A DNA stretch of 64,000 bases from Onchocerca volvulus (GCA_000499405.2 HG738139.1:6286616-6350615); one strand, 5' to 3'; positions 50,101 through 63,125 are shown, counted from the stretch's first letter. The notes: generated by a model not told the origin, from the sequence alone. Translations and numbers: made by a program.

Positions 50101-51870
50101 CTTCATGTTGTTTGCATACGCACATTTTCAAAACATTTGACTCATTCCTAACTACACTTTAGAAACATAGCGATTGATTATTGATCTCCTCAGTGAGAAA
50201 ACTATCATACTTCATCGTTCCACTCCAATTACTGACGATAAACATTATAAATTTAACTTCCTGAGAGGATTCTGAATTTGATTTTTTTTCCTGTTTCTGA
50301 TATTTGATTTATGAATTCAGCATCCACTGTTTTGGCTCTATAAATTTTTCCATCAATATATGAATCATTATCACATCACATCAATATTAACTTCGTCACG
50401 GACACTATTTTCTCCAATTCTCAAACCTTATTTCTCGTTGCTTTTTCGGCAATACATAACAGTAGCGGTAAGAGGTATAAAATGTGAAACGCAAACAATA
50501 AGTGATTCCCTTCGTTTTAATTTGATTTTATGTGAAGCAATACTTAAAAGAATGTTAATGAATAATAACGATGAAATTTTCAATTAAGATTTTAAAAAAA
50601 TCATAAAGCGACAAGCATTTCACAATGTTTTCTGCAATAATTCTACACCACTTTCTTTAAGTTACCGAAAAACACTTTGACAGGATATTAAGATTGAAAC
50701 AATAAAGTACTCACTTTCAAAAAACATTATTTCACACTTGGTTCTTTTTTTTTTCTTTTTTTTACTTTCTTATAACGAAGGATCCAAATCTATACTTCTT
50801 CGTGAACTAATTTCAAGAGCATTACTTTCCTAAGTTGTTTCCAAAATCCTCAGAAAACAATTTTGAAACGACAGCTGACAAGTGCAGAAGGAGATAGAGT
50901 TAATCGAAACTGCAGGAACAAAAAGATTTACGAATAATTTAATACAATAGGCAGTAAATTATTAATATTAAACATTTCCACGGCATGACTTTTGGAAATG
51001 AAGATCAAAATTTAAAATAAAACTTGCAACGAATAGATAATCGGTAGAAAAAAACATTGTGAGTACAATTTTCATAAAGATCAATATTCAAAATAGAAGT
51101 TAGAAATAGGTAATCAATGCCGTGAATAGCGACTTTCATATCCATCTTATATCTCGAATTAGAATTCAGACAAGAATAACCACAACTTTAATCGCTTCAT
51201 TCAGTATTGGAAAGTAAATTGCAGCCATCATGTTGATATGCAAGGTTGAAGTTTGATAACTGTTACAATTTTCAATTCATTGAATCGCTTTCAATTGAAT
51301 AAGTGCTTGCACTGAATGCAAACAGAAAAAAACAAATACATTTACATATTAATTATATAATCAATATTAAAGATCAAGACAAAAATTCTTGGGAATATTT
51401 CGAAATATTCGATGATGATATCTACTTATTTTCATTCTTTGGCGCTGACAATGTTCCTCAGTACTATTTTAAAGATAGTTTAAGGTACATTATTCGCTCG
51501 ACGTTCGGGATGGTAATTCCAAAAATTAGAATAAAACTGTTTAATTACAACAGACATTTATTTCACTGTTCCAAAAATGACGGAGCAACACCGTCATTTG
51601 TCATCTCTCCCAAATTTAAATTTTCCATTGCGGACAGCAAAGCCTTCGCATTGCCTAAATGTGAAATTCATTGATTTTTGCTGACTTAATATCACTGGAG
51701 CTTCTTGCAATCTTTAGCAGAGGAGCAACTTGAGTGTCAATTAAATTGAACTTTATCTTCGAAAGGAAAACTAATCAGAATCCCTATTTATATACTGCGG
51801 AGATAGTTTCTCAAAAGCTTTTTCGCAACACTACTTAAATTCATAATGGCTCATTTCATGTAATTGAAAC
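47160..51870. other. Gene-poor region, no gene seen
   Basis: About 4.7 kb of AT-rich DNA with many short frames. One short exon-like piece at 50098-50050 (minus) has an ATG, the frame MKRKIQTDGDNAAIR and a GTAAGT donor, but nothing downstream confirms it. A 123-codon plus-strand frame at 51303-51674 has no recognised similarity. Confidence 0.4.
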
Positions 51871-51871
51871 G

Positions 51872-53470
51872 ATTTGTCAGTAACGAAATATTTTATAATA
51901 TAAATACGATAAAATAATCAAAGTACCATGTGCAGGCAAATCATTTATGATATCTCGGCACAAAGGCCTTTGTTCTCTCATCTTCCGACCTACTAATAGA
52001 GCTCATGTACATTGAAATGTTGAAATCCACGTCAATTGTCTGAAATGTTGTAAGGACTGGAACTTGTTGCAAGCACTGTCCATCTCCTATCCTTTGTCTT
52101 GATAACCAAATTAGATAACTTTGTTTATATAACCCATATATTGTAAGCCAGCGCCCATAACAAAGATTAAGGACTATCGATATAAAAAAGAGATTCTGGC
52201 GGTTATTCGGTTTTTCAGTCAATTCGAACTGTCAGTTCTTCAGTCCAATCATTCAACTCACTCCATCTGTTCAACAGCCATTACTGTACGTATCTGTTCG
52301 CATATACTTGAAGTATTTGTAGATGATTCAAATGATCTTTACAAGCTTAACGTAACGCGACTCGATTTAAAGGAAAATCATCTGAGTTCATATTATCATT
52401 TCATTCTAGTACTTCATAATGCAAACCCCAAGCTACTATCGCGTTCTCTACTTTCTTTACTGATTCGGCCATAATACTTATTCTATTATTTATTTCACAA
52501 TAATTTAATGTTAATTTACTCAAATCTAACCTAGTATGCCAGTGAGGGCAGTGTTCAATTCACGCTCAGTACGCCAGAGTATCTTATTAAAGAAGAGCGA
52601 TTAGCGTTTACTCCAGCTACCTTCATCAATTCATTTACGTTAATACTATGTATACTATCAAGGAGTAGTTACAGAGTTACAAAAAACACAATGTTCAATA
52701 AAACGATGAGTGTAGACATATGTGTTTGGGTATCATTACCAGTTATATCAAACCTAATTATTTTCGATATCGGCTACTGTACTGAGCATTAGTTGAACAA
52801 TGCTCTCATTGGTGTACTAGGTTTGGTGCGAAAACTGACATTTAATTATTGTGAAATAGATGATGTAACAAGCATTACGGTCGAATTAGTAAAAAAAGTA
52901 GAAAACGGTCGTAGCTGGAATCTAGATTGTAAAATACTCGAATGGGATAGTGAGATCAGATGATTTTCTTTTAAGTCACTTACTTTTAGCTTGTAAAGGT
53001 CGTTTGAATCACTTCAAGTATTTGCAAACAGATGCGTACGATGGTAATGTTGGGCGGATTGAGTGAACTGAGTTACTCGAGTGAAGAACTGAGTGAGGTG
53101 AAATTGCTTAAAAACCACAATAACCACCAGAATCTCCTTCTTATATCGATAGTCCTTGGTCTTTGTAGTGGACGGTAGTTTAGAGTATATGGATTATACA
53201 AAGATCTGATTATCAGGACGAAGGATAAGAGACGGGTAATGCTTAAATAATTTTAGTCCCTACGAATTCCAGACAATTAACATGGATTTCAACATTTCAA
53301 AGCACATGAGCTCTGTTAACAGGTCGGAAAATGAGAGAACAAAAGCCTTTGTGTCTAGACATGGATGATTCATTTGCCTGAAAACATCAAAATTTCTTTT
53401 GTACATTGAAATGTTGATCATTTTATTATATTTATATTATAAAATATGTTGGTTTTACCGCAAGATTCAT
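51872..53470. mobile_element. Foldback structure of two LTR-like arms
   Basis: The left arm (about 51872-52590) and the right arm (about 53470-52785, reverse complement) match over roughly 700 bp, separated by about 200 bp of unmatched sequence. Landmarks shared in order include ATATTTTATAATATAAATA at the outer ends, AAAGG.CTTTGTTCTCTCAT, GAGCTCATGT, GGACTATCGATATAA, GAGATTCTGG.GGTTATT, TACTTGAAGT and TATTTCACAATAATT, then a last shared CTCAGTAC. The outer end TGTCAGTAACGAAATATTTT matches the LTR-like start at 6770, and the arms also match copy C at 5.9 kb, so they belong to the BEL/Pao family. It is either two solo LTRs in opposite orientation or one long inverted-repeat element. No open frame of note lies inside. 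Confidence 0.7.
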
Positions 53471-53498
53471 ATCTTCAACACAGCTCTGATAATCTAAC

Positions 53499-56400
53499 TC
53501 AGTATATAAATAGCGCAGATAAATTAATACCTGAGAAATACGCTATCAAGGCATTATGAAGAAGCAACAACTGCTTACGCATTACTTTCCATCGATTCTC
53601 TTCTAGTAATTTCAGTTTCACCTAAAAATCAAAATTGCAATCTTATTATCAAATGATAGAATCATTCAGTGAAAGACAACTTATTTTATGTCCAACTTGA
53701 AGAAAAAAACACTGGCCTTTTTTTGTTTTGATTTCATACCTAGCTAACAGCACCAAACATTATCTTACGAAGCTCAATTCCTGCTCTGACAAATGAATTA
53801 GAAATAAAATCAAGAGAGGAAAAGAGGACCTTAACGTCAGCTTTTAACTGTTCATATTTTCTTCGATGTTGATTACATCTGAAATCGGCATCTGCAACTG
53901 CTTCAGGACTTGCATTTGATTGTTGTAACGCTGCTGTTTCATTACGATGTACGTCATATTCCAAACGAGCCTATTATGAGAATATTTATTAATATGATCG
54001 ACGAAAATTTTTTCATTCCATCTCTTTTACTATTTTTTTTACAATTTATTACGGCGAATCCTAGCATCGTTATTCTCTAAGAAATCAGTTCAATAACCTG
54101 GCAAATTTATGACAACTCCGCTATAATAAATCTCATGTTAAATTAAACTATAAAATTGCGGTTTACAAATCGATAATGAAGTGAAAAGAAGGCTAGTAAA
54201 GTCTAGTAAAGCCTTTACCGTGGTTTGATTGGAATAAAGAACTGTGATTAGAATGAGATAAATTAAGCAAAAGTTTAGTTGGCATCAACAATGAAAAAAA
54301 AAACCTGATCATAATTATGAATTGTTCCCATTGTGTCTTCAAATGTTTTCTCGGACAGTGTCTTAATTGATGACAGAAAAAATGACAAAGCGCGCTCTAA
54401 AAGTTCACCGTTATGTGCCACCGAACGCAATGAATCACAGTTTGAGGAACATTCTGCCTAAAAAAATAGTGTTAATTATTCTTGAAATTTCAAAAGTTAT
54501 TGTCATCAGACTCTGAGATTTCACGTTATAAGAAACAAAATTTAATGGACTCAAATAAATAAAAATTTTATAGTGGAGCTTATAATCAACTGACTCATGT
54601 AGTTAAAGAAGAAGAAATTAACTGGAGCATTTCCGAATGAATAATCAGTAGGGGAAAGTTTTTTACAAAATAGTTATAACTTCTAAGAATTTTTCAAAAT
54701 TGAAAATAACTTACGCTCAAGCTGATTTCTTTCAGTGAGAGTTGATAAAGAGATTCTGCTAAACCTTTTTGTGCTTCGTTCATTTGATGAAAACTTGAAG
54801 TAAATAATTTTGACATTGCTAACATCTGCAATAAATTAAAATTTATTCAATTCAAATTCGTTATCAGAAATATTTGAAGACAAAAAATAAATAGCAACAA
54901 TTCAAAAACTGAAGGTAGCAGGTTAAGAAAACCAACTTGATTGTAATATTTGTGTAAAATTTTCAATTGTTCAATCTCTTCTTCCAATTCCTTATCAACT
55001 GTACGCTCTACCTGAAAACCATTATTATGAAGTAAAATAACATTAAGTACGAGTGTATACACCACTAATTTTAATGTCTTCAAAAAAGACACAAAAAAAT
55101 GGGATCAATATTGCATCATAAATAAAAAAAGTAATAGATATGAATATAGTAAAAAGAAAAGAATAAAATAAAATATGAAACAAAAAGTATGAAATATGAA
55201 ACGCATGAAAGAAAAGTTTAGCAAAAACAGATGAAATTTTCCATAAAGAAAAATTTCTTTTAAAAATTTCCCAACCTTTCCTAAATTTTCACATATAGAC
55301 TGTTTCGTTATTTTATAAGTCGAAACGGTCCATTTTTTCAATGAATCTATTTTTGCAGCCATCTGTGCCAAATCGGATCTGAATGTAATAAATAGTGATA
55401 GAACTTTTTCAAAATTATTAAAATAAATCCAAATTTCAATTAAAAGTGCTCTTTTATAAGCGCTCCTTTTTATTCAATTGTACCAAAAATGATTGCAGAA
55501 AAAGTTCGCTTTTTTGTTTTCAGTCAGCGATATATGAAAGGCCTGATTAAAAAGTGAATTTATAATTCTTCAATTTTCACAAAAATGTTGGATTTTAGAC
55601 TGCGACGATCATTTAAAAATATAAGATTTTCAGAATGTCTAGTCATCTTCTTATCTATTAAGGGATATACGCATAGCAAGATCCAATGATCTCTCAAGTC
55701 GCAAATAAACGAAATATATCCAATGCAAAATCATTCAAAAAAAGAATTTTCAAGAAACTAAATTTCATTTGCAGAGAAAATCTATGTTATATTGTACAAA
55801 AGCATATATTCTGGAAGCAAAATTCAGTAAGACTAAATGATTTTAATAGTCTCCTATGCATGGACAGATATTATGCTTACATTTTCATACCGAACCAGCC
55901 ACCTGTCGACATTAATTCGATCTTATATTCAAAAAAAGTATTCTGGAAAAATGTGAATTCAAATTATACGAATCTTTATGTATTTTAAATCTTACGTGTT
56001 ACATACTATACTTCCGACTGGTGAGAAAGATCGTTGCACTCCATCCGAAGCTGAAATTAAAACTGATTCAATTTTTGCATTTAGAAATCGAAAATCTGCG
56101 CTGAAAGTTGCGAAATGAAAAACTCAACATTTATATAAGTCCAGTTAAGAAGCAGGAATTATAGAAATAAATATTATCTTTTGCTTACGATCTTGGAATA
56201 GTTCTACAAAAATAAAAGAGACACCAAAATGTAATTAAATTATTATGCATTTTTCGTACATTTTTTTTCATAAAAATAGTGATCGAAATCGCTTTGAAAA
56301 TGTTGATTTCTTTAAGTTTTATAAGCAGTGATGGGATTTACAAAGATTAAGTCATCTATGGACAGACGAAATTCAATGGAATCCTATGAAAATTGAGCAA

Positions 56401-56933
56401 GACAAATCTAATCACCAAGACATCAAATAATTATCGAAAAAGACTCCCAGGGAAAGAGGCAAAACAATATATTGGACGAAACGGAAGGACTGAAAGTGAA
56501 TAAAAATAAAAGTTGATATTAGAATGAAAGGATTAGAAAGGGTAGAATAATGGTAACAAATATGATAACAAATGATTGACAGCAACCAAATAATTTGGAA
56601 CAGTGAATGATTTGAACAGAAAAGTGATAATTATTTGAGTCTAGAGTGACTATTTGCTATCTCCGCAGTCAAAGCAAGTTCCAATTGTCCCCAAAAGATT
56701 TTTCTAATTTTCATACGAAGTCAACAGAGATTTGGCCAGCCTTAAACCTTTCGCATTTCACAATATAAACTCACACATTCCGAAATTTATCTGTCAAAAG
56801 CAATTAAACGATTAGAACTTTCTAACCTTCAATATTTGCTGAGTAATAACTTGAATGTTTCCTTACCTGAACCGATCACAGCACCATTATTACTTGATCC
56901 ATAAACAAACATATTACTACTTTCTGGCATCAT
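53499..56933 (-). CDS. Arfaptin-like BAR-domain protein
   Basis: Arfaptins bind curved trans-Golgi membranes and Arl1/Arf/Rac GTPases. Nine exons join in phase: 56933-56867, 56203-56189 (15 bp), 56050-56007, 55362-55276, 55011-54937, 54825-54715, 54457-54305, 53970-53830, and 53621-53531 or on to TGA 53501-53499, giving 271 aa when read through. Family signatures are clear: [85 protein letters not shown] and [18 protein letters not shown]. These cover the whole BAR helix bundle. The N-terminus is short compared with human arfaptins. The final exon either ends [11 protein letters not shown] or splices at a GGTATTAA donor into a tail not found; a transposable element begins about 30 bp beyond the stop. 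CAG directly before ATGATG may be a spliced-leader acceptor. Confidence 0.85.
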
Positions 56934-56966
56934 CTGTAATGAATAACATTTACCAAACAACTCATT

Positions 56967-57039
56967 GCCATGATAGCTCAGTCGGGAGAGCGTTAGACTG
57001 AAGATCTAAAGGTCGCCGGTTCGATCCCGGCTCGTGGCA
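56967..57039 (+). tRNA. tRNA-Phe (GAA)
   Basis: 73 bases fold as a cloverleaf. The acceptor stem GCCATGA pairs with TCGTGGC (one T-G wobble) and the discriminator base is A. The anticodon stem TTAGA/TCTAA holds the loop CTGAAGA with anticodon GAA at 57000-57002. The T loop GGTTCGATCC and D-loop box TAGCTCAGTCGGGAGAG give intact A and B promoter boxes. CCA is not encoded, as in eukaryotes, and a TTTT terminator follows at 57044-57047. No intron. Confidence 0.97.
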
Positions 57040-57540
57040 TACCTTTTCATTCAAAGAATGGAAACAACCGAATTCCTTCGAATAACTCTGGACATTTTCT
57101 TAGAAATCGCTTTTTAATTGGTAATATAAAAAAGGCTTGAAAGTTAATCTAATTACCACCAACTTCTGGTACTAGAATAAATCTTCACAACCCACTTTCC
57201 TCTTTGTAACTGTATTCACAGAGTGTTAAAACTTTAAATCATCAAAATTGCATTTTTGAAAAGAGACGATCTGAGTTTTGGATAACATCCTCTGAAAACG
57301 GTCATTAATTAAAATCAAAGGAAACTTGTAATATAATTTCATAAAATACAAAGTGCTCACATTAACTGATTTTTTATTTCAGCCATGAATTTCTTTGGAA
57401 ATCTTTATTCACTATAAACAACAAACATTCACTATATAAACAGCTAGTTCGTAACATGTAATGATCAGTAGCACTTCGGGAATAAAATTTGTTAAAACTT
57501 TGATTGAGATAAACACAATAGGTAATGGAAAATTTTTCTA
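57040..57540. other. No further gene seen
   Basis: Spacer between the tRNA and a candidate exon. No recognised feature beyond the tRNA terminator at 57044-57047. Confidence 0.5.
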
Positions 57541-57547
57541 ATTTCAT

Positions 57548-57709
57548 GGAGAACCATATTCAATGGATGAACGACATGCAATAGTAAGTAAAACTTCTTC
57601 ATCCAACTTTACACGCTGATGAAACAATTCGATAATTTCACTTTCCATCTTTTCAAGAATTGGGGAGGAAGAAAGATCGAATAAACCATGTGAGTAATCA
57701 TCAATCCTT
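57548..57709 (-). CDS. Candidate terminal exon, unrecognised
   Basis: A minus-strand frame after a possible TTTGAG acceptor reads IRIDDYSHGLFDLSSSPILE and continues through ESEIIELFHQRVKLDEEVLL to a TGA. Its amphipathic, charged composition looks coding and unlike most short frames nearby. No upstream partner exon or family was recognised, so it could be an orphan exon, a relic or chance. Confidence 0.3.
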
Positions 57710-57729
57710 ATCTCAAACAACACCAATTA

Positions 57730-59800
57730 TAGTGGATAAAATAAACAAATAAAGCAAATCCAATCATAAAAACTACAATGAAAACAATGATGCTTTCTCT
57801 GGGAGTAAAAATCATTTCTATATCATTCTAATAAGAATCATTCTCAGCAACAGGAACTTTACACTTCCATTTCTCTTCTCTTTATCGATTCTTGCAAAGA
57901 ATCCCGTCTTGTTCGCCCCCCTCTCCTTCCATTTCCAGAAAAATTTTCTAATATTTTGATGGATTTGATTAGTTCTATATGAAAACTTCTCCTCCACGCG
58001 CCTTAGCGATTTACAGTATTTCAAAATTTTTAATAATTAAAAATCACATATTTCATTCTACTCTTCAACAGAATTTCCATTCACTTCCTCTATTTTATCA
58101 CTGGTATCGCAAATCCACTATTTGAGTGAAAAAAAAAAAATGAGCAACTTACAGATGATGAAATAACTAATAGAACTTAATAAAAGTCTGAACTAAAGAA
58201 GAAATAACAAGCAATACGCAACAAAAAAAAAAAAAAAAACTCAGGTTAGAGATACGCGGAATTTTATAAAATATACAAAAAACAACCAAATACTGCATAC
58301 CAACTAGATCACTCCGGAAAAGCCATCACACACAAAATTCTTCGAAATTCATCCTTTAGTTAACAGAACTATCATTTGAAATCAGAGATATTGGAAAATA
58401 AAGCGAAATAAGTTAAATAAATAAACGCTTCAAGCAATCAATGTTTCAGGATACAAAGTGGCTTATTTTCAAACTGTTAGCCAATAAAAGAGAAAAAAAA
58501 AGTGGCTTCCTTCAAGTCAAATAATACTTAAGTCCCTCAAAAAAAATATATATATAGCAGTTCTTGTAAAAATTCCATCTTCCATTTCGGACAAAAAATC
58601 AGAAGCATTAAACTCATACAGAAAAGCAAGGGCACACGTTCTAGTTTCTTGCAAAATGTGACAGTTTCAAAAAAGTGGACAAAAAAAAAAGCATTATGGA
58701 GCATTATAGTATGATGGTCATCAGGAAGATAGAATTCACATAAACAGTAAGAAATTTTTTCATAATGTATAAAAAAGATAAAAATCGCAGGGAATAATAG
58801 AAAAAAAAAAAGAAAAATGAAATGAAAACGTCAATCGAGAATCATGTTACAACGATGACAAACTACAATACAATAAAAATCCTGCGAAAGTGAAAAATTT
58901 CGAAGTAAAATAAAGTCAGTGATAATAATGTACAAACATTTTTAATCCATAAAACAAAAATAAGGAACTGCGGAAGGACTTAGAGAAGGTAACTGGCTCA
59001 ATGAAGGTCATTTTGGCTTCAAATATGAAGGAAGGAAGCCATATAGAGAAACTTTCAGGAAAATAATTGCTACTCGTTTTCAAATCATAATTTAAAAAAT
59101 AGAAAAACTATAATGATCATATTTCTAACAGCAAAATGAGTTGTCCCATCACTCTGAAATGAAACAATCAAATTTCCAATGTCATTAATAGGGTGCAATT
59201 TCATGCATGTTATTTTGCTTTAAAAAGTAGCAATTACATAGCAGAAAAACAGAACATTTAGAGTTATGTATAAGAATAATGTGACTAAAGTCAGTGTTTT
59301 CACTTAGTATTTCTATCTGAAAAAAAAAATAGAAAAAATAAAGAACATGAGATTGGATTCGATGAAAACCATGAAAAATCATCGCCAGTTTTCTGAAACG
59401 ACATCACTATGATATGACTCTAAAACGCATTCGTCCACATGCTTTTTAACAGAGTAGTAAAAAAATTCTATAATTTCCGATGTAAAATGAAGTGAAGAGA
59501 GAAATATATATAAGACAAAAATGTTAAAATAAAAAGAAACACGAAATAATTATAAGAGCAAATTATTTAATATATTTTTTTAATGCACTTTGAGCGTAAT
59601 GTACACAATGGCGTCGACTAAGCCGTCGAATCAGAGCTATGAAAAACTTCTCGAACAACTAAATTTATGAAGAAAACAACATGTTAAAAAAGGATATGAC
59701 AAAACTTATATTTACAATAATTTACATGAGCGCAAAATCGATTTTTTGGCAGCATTAAAGTGGAGCTTTCTCATTCTAGCATAGAAGCTGCTCTGTTCTA
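57730..59800. other. Intergenic, no gene seen
   Basis: AT-rich with several poly-A runs (58131-58140, 58220-58239, 58680-58690, 58800-58812). It should include the 3' UTR of the Rheb gene at its right end. Confidence 0.5.
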
Positions 59801-59806
59801 TTAATT

Positions 59807-61266
59807 TCAAGAAATTACACAACCATTCTGGTTTCGCTTCATATTCCCATTGGCAATTTCAATTTCACGTAGCAAACAATCAAAGATTTGTTCCACAGAC
59901 TGTAAAAAATTATTCGAAATAAGTAGTGGATTAGCTTATGGAAGTTTTCAATTATACGTCCACAATTCAAACGCATGGTGCAGCGAGAACAAAAGTATTT
60001 GGATCATGCCAACTATTTCAAATCTAGCAATCCTATATCAACTGAATATCTGTTTCACTCTAAGAATTTTTTACATTTCATAATCTATATTCAGGAGATA
60101 GCAAAAAAATTTTTTACAAGATATTCTGGAAAAAAATGGATTCAGAAATAAGTATCTCGGTGACTTACTGTATTATCTTTGGCTGATGTTTCCAGAAAAG
60201 CAGCATTCCAAGAAATGGCTAATTGCCGACCCTCTTCTGTCGAAACATGTCGCGCATTGAAATGTAGATCTAATTTATTGCCCACAACCACAATTGGTAT
60301 GCTAAAAATTAAAGTTAAGTATTATCCGAAGAAAAAACTTCAGTAAGAAGTGTCTTTACAAATTTAATTCTAATAATCAGACCCAGAAAATCTTATCACT
60401 CACTTTTTATCCCCGAGATTTTCCATTATTTTATCGTAAATCGATTGAACTATTTCGAATCTGTAAAATGAAACTATAATACACATAGGTAAAATAAATG
60501 TATTCACTCACTGAAACATCATAACTACATTTAACAGTAATGTTAATAATGCACCATGAAGCAGAAAAAATTTTTCGTTAACTCACGACTTTCGATCATC
60601 AATTGCATAAACGAGGATATAACCATCAATATCTATTGCGCAGCTACGGGGAAATAATGAGAATTCTTGCTGAAAAAAATTGGAAAATCTATTCGAATCC
60701 TGGACACTTCGAAAATCTTATCATTTAAAACCAGAATAACTGATTCTATAAAAATACTTATCCCATGCTGGCGATAATATACAGGAGCTTACCTGTCCCG
60801 CTGTATCAGTTATTTGCAAAGCAAATTGTTTTCCATTAAATTTATATGGTTTTGTATAAATATCCTCAATAGTTGTGTCATATGCGTCTGGAAAATTACC
60901 ATACACAAATCGTAATGTGATAGAAGATTTTCCTAAAAATAAAATAAAAAATAATTCAAAAAATCTAAACATATTCTAGTTTGACTTCAATTTTTTAAAA
61001 TCAGTTACTAAATATCCCACTTACTGCTGTGCATATAAACAGAACTTTTCATTGTTTTAAAATATAAATAGAAATGAACAATGAAAATAAATTCGATTTA
61101 TTTCGTGCAAGCTTTTTTAATTATAATCAATGAAACCCAATATCCTACGACCAAAGCGTTCCTTTGGCATCATTCCTATTGATAAGATTCAAAAAACAGA
61201 TAAAATTAACTAACCGACACACGGATAACCCATCACAGCAATTTTTCGCTGAATAGCATTCGCCAT
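59807..61266 (-). CDS. rheb-1: Rheb small GTPase
   Basis: Rheb activates TOR complex 1 on endolysosomal membranes. Six exons join in phase: 61266-61215, 60932-60793, 60669-60587, 60460-60404, 60301-60169 and 59899-59807, giving 185 aa (human Rheb 184) with matching residue numbers for all G boxes. G1 is GYPCVGKSS (13-21), the effector region YDTTIED (35-41), G3 DTAGQ (60-64), G4 NKLD (119-122) and G5 ETSAK (148-152). The protein ends CVIS, a CaaX box for prenylation. Residues 15-16, Arg-Ser in human Rheb, are Pro-Cys here. The start codon follows GGGCAG, which may be a trans-splice acceptor, and no extra upstream exon was seen. Confidence 0.95.
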
Positions 61267-63125
61267 CTGCCCACAAATTCTTTCTTGTAGGAAATGATTT
61301 ATCTAAACAAATTAAATTTATGAAAAGGAAAGACGACAATCAATAAGTAGTCCAATGATGAGTTCAGTTAAAAATAAAAATAAAGATTTAATTTGTCCCA
61401 AATGTAGAAAATAAAATTTAATTTCAAAATGCTGAAAAAAATTACCTTCTGCTAATTTTTTTTTTACCTAAAGTTAATTTTAAACATTCCACAAATGAAA
61501 TGAGAGCTAATTTTAGAAAAAAGCTATAATATCCTCCCACATTAAATTTGATTCAAATTATTTGATTCATAGCAATCTTTAGCTCTAATGCGACAAAATC
61601 CAATCCCGATATCTCTGGTTTCTTGATCATCGTCAGAAAATAAATGCTAAATGTTATATACCTCGAACAGACTTTTGCAATTGATCCTATTCATTTTCAA
61701 CATAAGAATGTGTGAACTTCGGAATTAAAACATGAAATTTCAATTAAAATAGAAGTATATAGAAACTGACCACGTCCGTGCACAAGATGCATCCAACTAC
61801 AAAGTCCAGATATTCGGTGAAAATTCGAAGATATCTACCCTTCTAGGGAAAGGGTAGAATCGATGAATTGCAACTCTTGTGGAACAAAGGTGAGCTTCAA
61901 TGAAAGCTACAATCTTCCGACCTTATAGAAAAATATTCGGGCTTATGGTCCTTCCTCTTTCTAAATGTATGTATTTAAGGAGAGAAAATGACCATATATG
62001 TATGTAAAAAGTCATCGAATCGGTTTCAGATGAAGGAAAACTTAAAAACATCACCTCCACATATCTTCTCTCTCCACCAATGTTTTACTCTTCAGTCACG
62101 ACAAAATTCAGAGCGGAATTGTGCTGCAATACTCACACATAATCCGCGCAAGACACATCGGTTCTTCAACATTTTCTATGGCATGAAATCAGGTCGATGG
62201 TGGGGTCATGTGGGGAAGGAGTTGAAGCAGTGATTGTGATTTGATTATGAATACAGATAAGTGAGATACGTGACACAACATTATCGTTTACACATCGCCA
62301 ATGTGGATTCGATCGGGCACAATGATCATATTAATTGAATGATTGAGCAAGAAGTAGAAAAATACAAAATTGATCAGCCATAAACTGCCAAGGCTTGAAA
62401 TGTGTACAAAATTGAGCCTAAACGTTGTTTGTATTTTTGTCAAGTTCGTCGACAAGGACTTTTCGTAATTTCAAGACCCTAAAGTAAGAAAGAGAATGTT
62501 TTATTTGCCAACATCTTACGGACTGACAAAATTTTAAAAAAAAATCCATTTTTTTTGAAATAAAGCATGATTTAATTTAGTATTAACTAATAAACATTTA
62601 ATTATGCTTTATTCCAGATGTTTTTCTAAGTTTCTTTCTTTGTTAGTTAATAAAGTCGCCTAATGTCGATCACCATGTACATGATTAGACATTCGGAGAT
62701 TAATGCGAATTATTTTCTAACATTGCAAAGTCAATCGCAGGCTTATAACTTCAAATGTGAAACAATTTTGGAGTGCAAATAGAGGTAATTTATGGAAAAT
62801 ATTTTTTATTTTCGATCGTTTTAGCAACTTATTTCAATATTTCAAATTACAAAGAAATTGTGATTCAGTGCACTTAATTATAATTGTTTGAGATACAGCT
62901 CACAATTACTGCAATGATGGTAATGTTACAAGGCCAGCACTTTATATTTATTTTTATTGTATTCCGTGGAGTGATTGGAAGATTGATTTATAAACTTGAC
63001 TTGGAAAATATTGCTTCATCTCGGATTAACAAGATCACTTTCTCGATTCGTTTGATCTGTCATGTGCCTGTGGAAACGATTCAGAGTCTTAGAATTCTTC
63101 AATATTTTAGACTTGAGAACTTTAC
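61267..63125. other. Intergenic, no gene seen
   Basis: The Rheb promoter region should lie at the left end. Short frames at 61988-62233 and 62884-63168 lack recognisable protein sequence or splice support. Confidence 0.45.

Noticed and set aside
51303..51674. 123-codon plus-strand frame as a gene
   Set aside because: No recognised similarity or splice context, and it begins from an ordinary AT-rich stretch; kept only as a mention in the gene-poor region.
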